Shown piece by piece: positions 40,101 through 50,111 of a stretch of 64,000 nt of DNA. The stretch covers positions 1 through 64,000 of the forward strand of contig CAZARI010000013.1 of assembly GCA_964487545.1 (NCBI GenBank), given 5' to 3'. A program made the translations under genes and the position numbers. The number at the start of each line of letters is the position of its first letter. The first letter of the stretch is position 1. The DNA is from SKUL01 sp964487545. Its GTDB lineage: Bacteria > Bacteroidota > Bacteroidia > Flavobacteriales_D > SKUL01. The notes beneath the pieces are model-generated. The model saw only the letters and a list, made by a program, of their open reading frames with translations, was not told where the DNA came from and ran no database searches.

Positions 40101-42197
40101 TTGAAACTGAATTTAATAACCAGTCTCTTGCCTGAATTAACCGAAAGATTCGGCCAGCTTTTCATTCTCTTTTTTTGGATTTGCACCTCAGCGAGTTATG
40201 CAGTAGAACCGCCCAATTATGTATGTGCTTCAGTTGGCGCAACCGGCCAAGTGACCCTGGGTTGGGAGCAACCAGCAAATCCGGATGGAGAATTTTACAG
40301 TTATGCGGTATACGTAATCGATCTGGCTACCGGCGATCCACTCGAACTGGCAGAAATAACCGATTACAACACCACAACCTTTGTTCACCTCGGGGCCGAT
40401 GCACAGGATTTTTCGCGAACTTATTCTGTGAGCGTTAGAACCGATAACGGAAACGCTGAGTCGGAGCAATCTCTGCCTGTCCACACCATGATGCTGGAGG
40501 TCACCGCCGGAAATGCCGGAGCGCTGGCATTTTTATCATGGAACGAACCTTACGATTCATTTCCCGAGGGAGCTGACGGAACCTATGAGATATATATCGA
40601 ATACGGCCCGGGAAACTGGGTGCTAACCGGACAGACACCAATCGGCACCGATGCGTATATAGACACCGTGCAGGGCGGGTTGTTTTGTTATGATCCACCA
40701 CAAAACATCAACTACCGCATCAGTTATTCAGACAGCCAAATTTGTACTTCCGTTTCAACGGTCGATGGCGACATGCTCACCGACGGCACTGGCCCAACGC
40801 CGCCAGTTATTGAAACCGTAACCATCGATAGTATCACCGGACATATTATTATTCACTGGTATCCCAGCCCCCAAAGCGATACCCAAGGGTATATCGTTCA
40901 AGACAATACAACTGGCAACTACGTCAATATTGGAAATCTGCCGTCACCTAACACCTCTTTTTTGCATACGGTGACGCCTTCGCAGCCACGACAATACCTG
41001 GTTATTGGCTACGACGCATGTGGCAACGACGAGTCTTTTAATACTGCACACGAGTCCATGTATCTGGACGTGCAGCTACGCGAGTGCGATCAGAAAGTAG
41101 ACCTGAGCTGGACGCCTTATATTGGTTGGGAAGAGGGGGCACTGATGTATGAAGTGCAAGCTTCAGAAAATGGTGGTCCGTTCGAAATATTGCATACCAA
41201 TAGTCCCGGAAATTTTGTTTACTCCACTTCGGTCAATCCCTTTTCTGATTATTGCTTTCGCGTAATTGCCTACTCGCAAGGTGATCAGCGCCCATCTGTT
41301 TCCAATACCTTTTGTCTCAACGTCACTTATCCGCAAACACCGGCATATTTATATCTCAATCGGGTAAGTGTTAACCCCGACAATCAAATTGAAGTGAATT
41401 TATTGGCCGATGATAACGCCGTCGGAATGGTATACCGTTTAGAAAGAAAATCAGAGAACGACAGTGAATTTGAAGAAATCGGCATGATGATGCCATCCGA
41501 CAATCCAAACGAATACCTATATACCGATTCCGACGTGTTGCCCGATGAAATTGTCTATCAGTATCGCGTGCACGCCACCGATTTTTGTCAAAACTTTTTT
41601 GACTACAGCAACACTTCGCACAACTTGCTGTTAATTGCCAGCGAAGACAATGAGAACTTTCTCAGCAAACTGCAATGGAACTCGTATGGAACGTGGAATG
41701 GCGGCGTATCCCAATACCGAATTTACAGAGCGTTAGGCCGCGATGGCGTATTTGAACCGCTTTTCACGCTCTTTGGCGGATATTATGAAGACAATGTCTT
41801 TGATATGATAGACAACCACGGAGAGTTTTGTTATTATATTGAAGCACATGAAAACCTAAACGAATTCAATATTTCCGATACGGTGCGCTCCAATGTTTCG
41901 TGCGCTGTGCAGTTGCCGCTGCTTTGGATTCCAAATGCGCTGGTAATTGGCGGATTGAACAATATTTTTAAACCTGTGGCGGGATATATCGATTTTGATC
42001 GCTATCAAATGCAGATTTTTAACCGTTGGGGTAAACTCGTATTTGAGTCGCACGATATTCATACCGGATGGGATGGTAGTTACAACGGATCGGTCGCTTC
42101 CGAAGGGGCTTATGTTTATGTTATTTCATTTACTGCTGGAAACGGACAGACCATTGAAGAAACCGGATCGGTTATCTTGTTAAACGCAGGTAATTGA
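40101..42197 (+). CDS. Fibronectin-like exported protein with T9SS type B sorting domain
   Basis: A 698-residue exported protein: an N-terminal hydrophobic segment (about 17-34), then several fibronectin type III-like beta domains (for example QVTLGWEQPANPDGEFYSY and VDLSWTPYIGWEEG), and a C-terminal gliding-type (CHU_C, type B) sorting domain from about residue 610 (WIPNALVIGG...NRWGKLVFESHDIHTGWDG). The frame opens with TTG at 40101. Unlike the PKD protein, no porP/sprF-like gene follows it; guaB does. Probably a surface protein. Confidence 0.85.
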   Translation: MKLNLITSLLPELTERFGQLFILFFWICTSASYAVEPPNYVCASVGATGQVTLGWEQPANPDGEFYSYAVYVIDLATGDPLELAEITDYNTTTFVHLGADAQDFSRTYSVSVRTDNGNAESEQSLPVHTMMLEVTAGNAGALAFLSWNEPYDSFPEGADGTYEIYIEYGPGNWVLTGQTPIGTDAYIDTVQGGLFCYDPPQNINYRISYSDSQICTSVSTVDGDMLTDGTGPTPPVIETVTIDSITGHIIIHWYPSPQSDTQGYIVQDNTTGNYVNIGNLPSPNTSFLHTVTPSQPRQYLVIGYDACGNDESFNTAHESMYLDVQLRECDQKVDLSWTPYIGWEEGALMYEVQASENGGPFEILHTNSPGNFVYSTSVNPFSDYCFRVIAYSQGDQRPSVSNTFCLNVTYPQTPAYLYLNRVSVNPDNQIEVNLLADDNAVGMVYRLERKSENDSEFEEIGMMMPSDNPNEYLYTDSDVLPDEIVYQYRVHATDFCQNFFDYSNTSHNLLLIASEDNENFLSKLQWNSYGTWNGGVSQYRIYRALGRDGVFEPLFTLFGGYYEDNVFDMIDNHGEFCYYIEAHENLNEFNISDTVRSNVSCAVQLPLLWIPNALVIGGLNNIFKPVAGYIDFDRYQMQIFNRWGKLVFESHDIHTGWDGSYNGSVASEGAYVYVISFTAGNGQTIEETGSVILLNAGN

Positions 42198-42230
42198 TTG
42201 CCGAAAGCCCGTCATCTTTTGTTACTTTTG
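42198..42230 (+). promoter_or_regulatory. Promoter of guaB
   Basis: TTG at 42198-42200, 22 bp, then TACTTTTG at 42223-42230: a full -7 element with a -33 TTG at valid spacing, the best complete promoter in the window. The leader to the ATG at 42267 is about 31 nt. Confidence 0.75.
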
Positions 42231-42266
42231 CGAGAATTTACTGGACACCCATTCAATTCCACAGGC

Positions 42267-43739
42267 ATGTCAAAAGCATCTTCCAAAATCATAGGAGAAG
42301 GTCTCACCTATGACGACGTTCTGCTCATTCCTGCTTATTCTGAAATTCAGCCGCGCGAAGTTCAGACCCATAGCAAATTCAGCAGTAATATTGATCTTAA
42401 AACGCCCGTCGTTTCGGCTGCGATGGACACCGTCACTGAGTCTGAAATGGCTATTGCCATGGCGCAGCAGGGAGGTATAGGCGTTATTCACAAAAACATG
42501 AGTATTGAGCGTCAGGCGCTGGAAGTGAGGAAAGTAAAGCGGTCGGAAAGCGGATTGATCCTCGATCCAATCACCATGCGAAAAGATGCCGTGGTCGGTG
42601 ATGCACTGAAAATTATGGCCGAAAATAGCATCGGTGGAATTCCCATTGTTGACGAGAATAATACGCTTAAAGGCATCCTCACAAACCGCGATTTGCGCTT
42701 CGAAAAGGACATGACCAAGCCGGTGAGCAAAGTGATGACCCACGACAACTTGGTTACGGCGTCCGAAGGTGTCGATCTCGGTAGGGCCGAAGAAATTCTT
42801 CAGGAATTTAAAATCGAAAAGCTTCCGGTGGTCGATGAAAATTATAGACTGGTGGGGCTAATTACTTACCGCGATATCATCAAGCTAAAAAAGCACCCCA
42901 ATTCGGTAAAGGACCAGTTTGGTCGCTTGCGCGTAGCAGCAGCAGTTGGAGTTGCAGTCGAAACGCTCGAGCGGGCTGCTGCGCTGATCAATGCCGGTGT
43001 GGATGCCTTAGTGGTGGATACGGCCCACGGACATACCAAAGGCGTGGTAGATCAAATTAAAGCCATTCGAAAAAATCACCCCGACATCGAACTGGTGGTT
43101 GGAAATGTGGCCACTGCCGAAGCGGCGAGGTTCCTCGTAGATGCCGGTGCAAATGCCGTGAAAGTTGGCATCGGCCCAGGGTCGATTTGTACCACCCGGG
43201 TGATAGCCGGCGTTGGTGTCCCACAATTCACTGCCGTTATGGAAGTAGCAGAAGCATTGAAAGGAACCGGTGTGCCTGTTATTGCCGATGGCGGAATTCG
43301 CTATACTGGTGACATTGTGAAAGCGCTCGCAGCCGGAGCCAGCACGGTGATGCTCGGTTCGTTGTTTGCCGGAGTGGAGGAATCACCGGGGGAAACCATT
43401 ATCTATGAAGGTCGCAAGTTTAAAGCCTACCGCGGCATGGGCTCTATCGAAGCCATGCAAAGAGGCTCCAAAGACCGCTACTTTCAAGCGGCCGAAGAAG
43501 ATGCCAGCAAACTGGTTCCTGAAGGCATCTCGGGCCGTGTGCCATACAAAGGCTCGGTGCTTGAAGTGATGTATCAGCTTATTGGAGGACTGCGGGCAGG
43601 CATGGGATATTGCGGTGCCGAATCGATCGAAAAATTGCAAAACGCAAAGTTTATTCGTATCACTAACGCCGGAGTTACCGAAAGCCATCCACACCATGTC
43701 ACCATTACCCGCGAAGCACCTAATTACAGCCTGCGGTAG
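42267..43739 (+). CDS. guaB: IMP dehydrogenase
   Basis: A 490-residue enzyme that oxidises IMP to XMP with NAD+, the first committed step to GMP. The ATG at 42267 (MSKASSKIIGEGLTYDDVLLIP) gives the standard N-terminus; the upstream extension overlaps the promoter. It has the TIM barrel, two CBS domains (about 95-210), the catalytic Cys in GPGSICTTR (C308) and the GMGSIEAM flap motif. A complete promoter lies upstream. It is followed by a set of periplasmic PPIase genes. Confidence 0.97.
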   Translation: MSKASSKIIGEGLTYDDVLLIPAYSEIQPREVQTHSKFSSNIDLKTPVVSAAMDTVTESEMAIAMAQQGGIGVIHKNMSIERQALEVRKVKRSESGLILDPITMRKDAVVGDALKIMAENSIGGIPIVDENNTLKGILTNRDLRFEKDMTKPVSKVMTHDNLVTASEGVDLGRAEEILQEFKIEKLPVVDENYRLVGLITYRDIIKLKKHPNSVKDQFGRLRVAAAVGVAVETLERAAALINAGVDALVVDTAHGHTKGVVDQIKAIRKNHPDIELVVGNVATAEAARFLVDAGANAVKVGIGPGSICTTRVIAGVGVPQFTAVMEVAEALKGTGVPVIADGGIRYTGDIVKALAAGASTVMLGSLFAGVEESPGETIIYEGRKFKAYRGMGSIEAMQRGSKDRYFQAAEEDASKLVPEGISGRVPYKGSVLEVMYQLIGGLRAGMGYCGAESIEKLQNAKFIRITNAGVTESHPHHVTITREAPNYSLR

Positions 43740-43797
43740 ATTGGATGAAAAAAGTATTTTTGACCTTTGACTGTTAGTAAAATTCAACCCGATAAAA

Positions 43798-45738
43798 ATG
43801 ATGAAGATTGTTGTAACGCTATTTCTTTCTGTATTTTTTTTAATCTCGGTTGCACAGGATAGCAACATTATTCTCACCATCGACCACGATAAAATTACCA
43901 AAGCGGAATTTGAGAGCATTTTTAAAAAGAACAACCGAGACGCTGATGTGAGTCCAGAAGCGCTGAATGAGTATATGGAGCTGTTTATCAACTTCAAACT
44001 CAAAGTAAAAGAAGCAGAATATTTGGGTCTTGATTCAGTTCAGAAGTTTATCACCGAATTAAAAGGTTACCGCGATCAACTGGCACGACCTTACCTCACC
44101 GACAACAACCAGAACGAAGCCCTGGTTCGCGAGGCATACGAACGCAGTAGTGAAGAGGTAGAAGCAAGCCATATCCTGATCAACGTGCCAGCCAACGCCG
44201 TTCCTGCCGACACCCTCAGAGCCTGGAATAAAATCAACGCCATCCGAAAACAGGCACTGTCGGGAAAAGATTTCGCAGGGCTTGCGCGACTGCAGTCTGA
44301 CGACCCTTCGGCAAAAGATAACGGTGGAAGTCTGGGCTATTTTTCTGCACTTAAAATGGTCTATCCTTTTGAATCGGCAGCCTACAAAACCCCGGTGGGC
44401 CAGATTTCCGAACCCGTACGTACCCGATTTGGCTATCACATCATTAAAGTGGAAGACCGTCGGAAAAATCGCGGAGAAATGAAAGCCGCACATATTATGA
44501 TCAGAAGCAGTGAAGGTGATTCTGACGAAAGAAAACAACTGGCCGAAAAGCAGGTAAGAGAAATTTATTCCGAACTGCTGGATGGTGCTGATTTCGCACA
44601 AATGGCACTGAAATACAGCGACGACGGCTCAACCTCGACTGCTGGCGGAGAACTACCCTGGTTCGGAGCAGGAAAAATGGTAGAAGAATTTGAAGATGCT
44701 GCATTTGCCCTCAATGAAAATGGTGAAATCAGTGAGCCAGTAAAAAGTCGGTTTGGATGGCACATCATCAAGCGGATAGATCACAAGTCATTGGCCGCTT
44801 TTGAAGAGTTGAAAGCTGATCTGGAAATGAAAGTGGCTAAAGACAGCCGTTCGCAAATTACCCGCAAAACATTTATCAAAAAGATTAAAGATGAGTATGG
44901 TTTTAAAAACCATCCCGCCAATTTAAGTGCTTTGATAGCGAAATTGGATACGGGTGTTTTCAGTTCAGACTGGACCGCAGCTCGGGTGGGTAATCTGAAA
45001 CGACCGCTGTTTGAAATCGGTGGTGATCAGTATACCCAAGCTGACTTCGCAACATTTTTGGAATCCCAAAGCATGAACCGTCGCAGAGCGCAAAGCACAC
45101 CGCAGCATTTTGCCCGCGAAATGTACAAGCAGTTCGAAGAAGAGGCCATTTTTGAATACGAAAACAGCCGGCTTGAAGAGAAATATCCTGAGTTTCGGGC
45201 GCTGATGAAAGAGTACCGAGATGGTATTTTGTTGTTCGAACTAACCGACATGTTGATCTGGTCGAGAGCAGTTAAAGACAGCGTGGGACTCAGCAAGTTT
45301 TATGAAAAACACAAGTCGGATTACACCTACGACGAACGTGCAGCCGGTGTATTGTATTTCTGCGATAACGAGTCGGTGGCAAAAAAAGCAGCCAAAATGG
45401 CCAGAAAAGGCAAAAGTCAGGATGAAATTCGAAGCAAACTGAATAAAAAATCCGACCTGATGGTGCGGATGGAGGAGGTGAAACTCGAACAAGGTGCGCG
45501 TCCATACTTAAACCATCTGGATTGGAAAGAAGGAGTAAGTCCTTATTTTGACCACAATGGACAGACGGTCTTTTTCCATATCACTCAGGTGCTGGCGCCC
45601 GAACCAAAACCCCTGGCCGAAGTTCGTGGGCTCGTTACAGCGGCTTATCAAAACGAACTGGAACGAGAGTGGATTCAAGAACTCAGGCAGAAATACCAAT
45701 ACACAGTGAATACGGATGTGTTGTATCGTATCCAATAA
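43798..45738 (+). CDS. Periplasmic parvulin-type peptidyl-prolyl isomerase
   Basis: A 646-residue exported PPIase with a signal peptide (1-19), a SurA-like N-terminal region, two rotamase (PpiC) domains starting near 122 (ASHILI) and 230 (AAHIMI), each with the GGxLG/P and F..P-G.-.S.PV.....HI pattern, and a long C-terminal region (340-646) with a degenerate third unit. It probably helps outer-membrane proteins fold. It begins a run of three such genes followed by moxR. Confidence 0.92.
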   Translation: MMKIVVTLFLSVFFLISVAQDSNIILTIDHDKITKAEFESIFKKNNRDADVSPEALNEYMELFINFKLKVKEAEYLGLDSVQKFITELKGYRDQLARPYLTDNNQNEALVREAYERSSEEVEASHILINVPANAVPADTLRAWNKINAIRKQALSGKDFAGLARLQSDDPSAKDNGGSLGYFSALKMVYPFESAAYKTPVGQISEPVRTRFGYHIIKVEDRRKNRGEMKAAHIMIRSSEGDSDERKQLAEKQVREIYSELLDGADFAQMALKYSDDGSTSTAGGELPWFGAGKMVEEFEDAAFALNENGEISEPVKSRFGWHIIKRIDHKSLAAFEELKADLEMKVAKDSRSQITRKTFIKKIKDEYGFKNHPANLSALIAKLDTGVFSSDWTAARVGNLKRPLFEIGGDQYTQADFATFLESQSMNRRRAQSTPQHFAREMYKQFEEEAIFEYENSRLEEKYPEFRALMKEYRDGILLFELTDMLIWSRAVKDSVGLSKFYEKHKSDYTYDERAAGVLYFCDNESVAKKAAKMARKGKSQDEIRSKLNKKSDLMVRMEEVKLEQGARPYLNHLDWKEGVSPYFDHNGQTVFFHITQVLAPEPKPLAEVRGLVTAAYQNELEREWIQELRQKYQYTVNTDVLYRIQ

Positions 45739-45743
45739 TAGCC

Positions 45744-46631
45744 ATGCAACGTGAAAGCCTGTTTTCATCGAAACAACTTTTAAGTCTGATTGGTGCGCTG
45801 GCATTGACTGCTGGCTTTGCTTTGCTTCAATCGTGCGATTTCCGTCCGCAGGCCGAAGAAGACTGGGTGACTCGCATAGGCGATCACTTGCTTTATCGTT
45901 CTGAACTACAAAATGCAGTGCCCCCCGGGTTGGAGGCCACCGACAGTGCCAAGTATGCCGATAGCTACATTAATTCTTGGCTCAGAGATCATGTCGTGCT
46001 GGTGCAGGCAGAGCTGAATTTGCCGGCATCGCAGGTTGATTTTGAAAGGCAACTCCGCGATTACCGCAATTCGTTAACGATTTATGCCTTTGAGCGCGAG
46101 CTCATCAAACAGAAGCTCGACACAGTGGTTTCCGATCGTGAAATTGAGAACTACTACAATAACCACGCACGCAACTTTGCCCTAAAGGATTTCATCGTGC
46201 GTGTTAATTTTTTAAAAATTCCAGTCGACGCACCCAACGTCTCCTTGGTTGAAGAACTCATGATGTCGCAAACAGAAGAAGACCTGTACGAACTTGAGGT
46301 GTACAGCAAACAATACGCAGAGCTGGGCTTTTTTGATCACGAACGCTGGCTTTACCTCGACGACTTGCTGCGCCAAATTCCCATAAGAGTCACCGATAAG
46401 GAGCATTTTCTGTCTCAAAACAAATTAGTGAAATTACAAGAAGGCGAGTACCTTTACGTCTTGAAAATTATAGCGTATCAGTTAAAAGACGGCACATCGC
46501 CGCTTACGTTGGTCAGACAGGATATCCGGAATATTATTGTCAATATGCGCAAAAGAGAGTTTATTGATCAGATGCGCAGAGATTTACTTCAGGATGCCAT
46601 AAAAAGTAATCAAGTTGAATACAATCGTTAA
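45744..46631 (+). CDS. SurA-N-like lipoprotein without an evident rotamase domain
   Basis: A 295-residue protein with a lipoprotein-type N-terminus (LLQSC; the Cys is at about residue 30). It resembles the SurA/PPIase family in its N-terminal chaperone region (WVTRIGDHLLYRSEL, DSYINSWLRDHVVLVQAEL). In the position of the parvulin domain the sequence KDFIVRVNFLKIPVDAPN lacks the GG-x-LG and HI motifs, so isomerase activity is unlikely. It sits 5 bp after one PPIase gene and overlaps the next by 17 bp, suggesting a chaperone team. Confidence 0.8.
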   Translation: MQRESLFSSKQLLSLIGALALTAGFALLQSCDFRPQAEEDWVTRIGDHLLYRSELQNAVPPGLEATDSAKYADSYINSWLRDHVVLVQAELNLPASQVDFERQLRDYRNSLTIYAFERELIKQKLDTVVSDREIENYYNNHARNFALKDFIVRVNFLKIPVDAPNVSLVEELMMSQTEEDLYELEVYSKQYAELGFFDHERWLYLDDLLRQIPIRVTDKEHFLSQNKLVKLQEGEYLYVLKIIAYQLKDGTSPLTLVRQDIRNIIVNMRKREFIDQMRRDLLQDAIKSNQVEYNR

Positions 46632-47988
46632 AATTTTAGGTTTCTCACTTTGCAGCGTATTGCTTCATATCAGCGCTTATGCTCAGGGCGATGTTAAAAT
46701 AGTCGATGGAATTGTTGGAGTTGTAGGAGATGAAATCATACTGCGTTCTGATGTAGAAAATCAAAAAATTCAGGCGCGTGCACAAGGAATGATTTATGGC
46801 AGCGACGCCAATTGTTTGGTAATGGAAGACCTATTGTATGAAAAACTGCTGCTTCACCAAGGTGGTGAGGATAGTGTAGAGGTTTCAGAAACACAGATTT
46901 ACAACGAGCTGGACAAACGGATAAACGCATTTATTGAGCAAATTGGATCACGCGAAAAGCTGGAGGAATATTACGGAAAATCCATAGCCGAAATCAAGGA
47001 TGATTTTTATGAAGTGCTGCATAAACAGATGATTGTTCAGCAGGTGCAGTACTCCATTACTGCCGACGTAAAAGTGACCCCTTCGCAGGTGCGCGACTAT
47101 TTTTATTCGATTCCCGAAGACAGTTTACCGCTAATCAATGCCGAGGTGGAAGTGGCACATATCGTTAAATATCCGCCCGAAAACATTGAAGAAACGCGGC
47201 GGGTGAGGCAACGCTTGAGAGATTATCGCGATGAGATTCAACGCGGTGAAAAAGACTTTGCAACGATTGCGGTATTGTATTCAGAAGATCCGGGTTCGGC
47301 AGTGCGGGGTGGTGAGTTGGGAATGCAAAGCCGCGGAACCTTTGTGCCAGAGTTCGACGCGGTGGCCCTTTCGCTGGCCGAAGGTGAAATCTCGGATGTA
47401 TTTGAAACCGAATATGGCTTTCACATCATGCAGTTGATAGAGCGTCGCGGTGAGCGCTACAATGCCCGACATATTCTGTTCAAGCCCCGCGTGAGCAACG
47501 AAGATCTCAACAAGGCCAGAATCGAAATGGATCACATCCTGTCTTTGATTTTTGCGGATTCATTAAGCTTTGCCGAAGCGGCAGTTTTGCATTCAGACGA
47601 CGACGCCTCAAAGAATCAGAATGGAAATATCATCAACCCCGCAACAGGTGGTGCGCGGTGGGATATGAGTAATCTCGACCCACAAATTTTTCTCACCATT
47701 GATACCATGCAGGTTGACGAAATTTCAAAACCAGCCTATATGCAATCCCGCGACGGTAAAAAAGCCTACCGCTTAATTCAGTTGAAAAGAAGAACCGAAC
47801 CACACCGCGCCAACCTGAAAGACGATTATCACATTATTCAAGATGCCACCAGGGCGCAACTTAGCGGAGACGCGATTAGTGAATGGATTAGTCGCCGCAT
47901 TTCCGTAACTTATATCGAAATTTCAGACGACTTTAAACAATGTTCGTTTGAATATGAGTGGGCCAAAGCGCCCGAAATATCAAATTGA
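46615..47988 (+). CDS. surA: SurA-like periplasmic chaperone / PPIase
   Basis: A 457-residue exported protein: signal peptide (1-23), SurA N-terminal chaperone domain (GIVGVVGDEIILRSDVENQ at 33-51), and two parvulin domains near 180 (VAHIVK) and 283 (ARHILF), the first with GGELGMQSRG and GFHIM. SurA escorts outer-membrane proteins across the periplasm. The only in-frame start near the signal peptide is TTG at 46615, inside the previous gene, which implies coupled translation. The stop overlaps the moxR start (TGATG). Confidence 0.92.
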   Translation: MNTIVKILGFSLCSVLLHISAYAQGDVKIVDGIVGVVGDEIILRSDVENQKIQARAQGMIYGSDANCLVMEDLLYEKLLLHQGGEDSVEVSETQIYNELDKRINAFIEQIGSREKLEEYYGKSIAEIKDDFYEVLHKQMIVQQVQYSITADVKVTPSQVRDYFYSIPEDSLPLINAEVEVAHIVKYPPENIEETRRVRQRLRDYRDEIQRGEKDFATIAVLYSEDPGSAVRGGELGMQSRGTFVPEFDAVALSLAEGEISDVFETEYGFHIMQLIERRGERYNARHILFKPRVSNEDLNKARIEMDHILSLIFADSLSFAEAAVLHSDDDASKNQNGNIINPATGGARWDMSNLDPQIFLTIDTMQVDEISKPAYMQSRDGKKAYRLIQLKRRTEPHRANLKDDYHIIQDATRAQLSGDAISEWISRRISVTYIEISDDFKQCSFEYEWAKAPEISN

Positions 47989-48962
47989 TGGAACAAGAAA
48001 TTAATTATAGCTCAGACGTTGAGGCAATTGAGCACTTCGGTGCAAAGTATGGAGAATTAAACCGTGAAATCGGAAAAGTAATTGTCGGCCAACACGACGT
48101 GATTGAACACGTAGTAGTATCTATTTTTAGCCGAGGCCACAGTCTGCTCGTTGGAGTTCCCGGATTGGCAAAAACACTCTTGGTCAACACCATTTCACAG
48201 TCGCTGGGGCTTTCGTTTAATCGCATCCAGTTCACTCCCGACCTGATGCCTTCAGATATTGTGGGATCAGAAATTTTGGGCGAAAACCGCGAATTCCGGT
48301 TTATCAAAGGACCCCTTTTTTCTAATATTATTCTGGCTGACGAGATCAACAGAACGCCTCCCAAAACACAGTCGGCATTGCTCGAAGCCATGCAGGAAAG
48401 ATCGGTCACCAACGCGGGAAAAACCTATCCGTTGCCCAGTCCCTTTTTTGTGTTGGCAACGCAAAACCCAATTGAGCAGGAAGGAACCTATCCACTTCCA
48501 GAAGCACAGCTTGACCGGTTTATGTTTAATATCTGGGTGGACTACCCCAGTTTTGAAGAAGAGCTGAATGTAGTTAAGAGTACCACTACCGATCGGGAAA
48601 TTAAGCTTAACCCCGTCCTTTCTGCAGCTGAAATTTTATATTTCCAAAACCTTATTCGCAAAATTCCTGTTGCTGATAATGTAATGGAATATGCCGTACG
48701 ACTTGCTGCTAAAACCCGCCCAGGAACAAATGCTGCCACTAACGTGGTCAACGAGTACGTGTCGTGGGGAGCAGGGCCGAGGGCATCGCAGTATTTGGTG
48801 ATCGGTGCAAAATGTATGGCCGCCATTCGCGGTAAGTTTAGTCCGGACATCGAAGAAGTTCAGGATGTAGCACTTCCCATTCTCCGTCATCGGTTGGTTA
48901 GAAACTACAAAGCAGAGGCAGAGGGCTATTCCATTGAGAAAATTATACAATCGCTATTGTAA
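47988..48962 (+). CDS. MoxR-family AAA+ ATPase
   Basis: A 324-residue AAA+ ATPase. Walker A GVPGLAKT, Walker B (ILADEINR), the RTPPKTQSALLEAMQE stretch and the ATQNPIEQEGTYPLPEAQLDRF sensor region are all typical of MoxR. MoxR proteins act as chaperones for metal-cofactor or envelope protein assembly, often with DUF58/VWA partners that are not seen here. Its ATG shares bases with the surA stop. The gapA gene follows. Confidence 0.95.
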   Translation: MEQEINYSSDVEAIEHFGAKYGELNREIGKVIVGQHDVIEHVVVSIFSRGHSLLVGVPGLAKTLLVNTISQSLGLSFNRIQFTPDLMPSDIVGSEILGENREFRFIKGPLFSNIILADEINRTPPKTQSALLEAMQERSVTNAGKTYPLPSPFFVLATQNPIEQEGTYPLPEAQLDRFMFNIWVDYPSFEEELNVVKSTTTDREIKLNPVLSAAEILYFQNLIRKIPVADNVMEYAVRLAAKTRPGTNAATNVVNEYVSWGAGPRASQYLVIGAKCMAAIRGKFSPDIEEVQDVALPILRHRLVRNYKAEAEGYSIEKIIQSLL

Positions 48963-48981
48963 AAGAAAATAAACTAAGATT

Positions 48982-49974
48982 ATGCGAGTAGCTATTAATG
49001 GATTTGGACGAATTGGACGCCTTACCCTGCGCTGCCTTCTGAAAATGGAAGGGGTGGAGGTGGTGGCCCTTAACGACCTTTCCGATCCGAAAACCCTTGC
49101 TCATCTGTTTAAATTTGACTCTGCACACGGCATGTTTGCGGGAGAGGTTTCGGCAGATGACGAACACATTAATATAGATGGAAAACTGATTCGTGTATTT
49201 GCCGAAAAAGACCCTATAAACCTACCATGGAACACCAATCGTGTGGATGTTGTGGTTGAAAGTACCGGAATTTTTCGCGATCTGGACGGTGCAGGAAAAC
49301 ACCTCTCGGCAGGCGCCCGAAAAGTGGTTATTTCTGCCCCCGCACGCGGAAGTGGTGTCAAAACCGTTGTGCTTGGCATCAACCATGAAGAAATTAAACC
49401 CGACGATCAAATCATATCCAATGCCTCGTGCACTACCAATTGTTTGGCTCCTGTGGCCTATCTCCTCGAAAAACATTTTGGTATTGAACACGGATTGATC
49501 AATACCGTTCATGCCTATACCGGAGATCAGAATCTGCAAGACGGGCCCCACAAAGATCTGCGACGTGCCCGGGCCGCTGCGGTCAATATTGTTCCCACCA
49601 CTACCGGAGCTACAAAGGCAGTAGAACAGGTCATTCCCCAACTTAAAGGAAAACTCGATGGAATGGCTACCAGAGTCCCCGCGATAACGGGTTCATTGAC
49701 TGATTTTACCGTTATTCTTAAAAATCAAGCAAGTGCCGAGGAGATCAATGCTGTCATAAAGAATGCAGCAGAAACTGATTTTAAAGGTATAGTAGAGTAT
49801 TCGGAACAGGCGTTGGTATCGACGGATATTATCGGAAACTTGCATTCTGCCGTTTTCGATGCTCCATTGACCAAAACCATTGGAAATATGGTCAAGGTGG
49901 TGATCTGGTACGACAATGAAATGGGATATGCAGCCCGAACCGCTGATCTGGTGAAATTTCTGGCCACAAAGTAA
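48982..49974 (+). CDS. gapA: Glyceraldehyde-3-phosphate dehydrogenase
   Basis: A 330-residue NAD-type GAPDH. The Rossmann motif is NGFGRIGR (7-14), followed by an acidic residue in the NDLSD loop that favours NAD+. The catalytic motif is SCTTNC with C150. The phosphate-binding TGAT(K) motif and the C-terminal WYDNEMGY are present. It catalyses the phosphorylating oxidation of glyceraldehyde 3-phosphate in glycolysis. It starts 19 bp after the moxR stop and could be in the same transcript. Confidence 0.97.
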   Translation: MRVAINGFGRIGRLTLRCLLKMEGVEVVALNDLSDPKTLAHLFKFDSAHGMFAGEVSADDEHINIDGKLIRVFAEKDPINLPWNTNRVDVVVESTGIFRDLDGAGKHLSAGARKVVISAPARGSGVKTVVLGINHEEIKPDDQIISNASCTTNCLAPVAYLLEKHFGIEHGLINTVHAYTGDQNLQDGPHKDLRRARAAAVNIVPTTTGATKAVEQVIPQLKGKLDGMATRVPAITGSLTDFTVILKNQASAEEINAVIKNAAETDFKGIVEYSEQALVSTDIIGNLHSAVFDAPLTKTIGNMVKVVIWYDNEMGYAARTADLVKFLATK

Positions 49975-50111
49975 AAAACAACGGTTTTCGACCGGTCCGG
50001 CTTTTAGATCGAAAATGAGTTACAGCTTAATTCTGTACTTTTAATTGATTAGCCCTAATTTGCTTTCAAGTTGCCTTTTTCGCGCATCTGGAAATAAACC
50101 ATAAAGTATAT

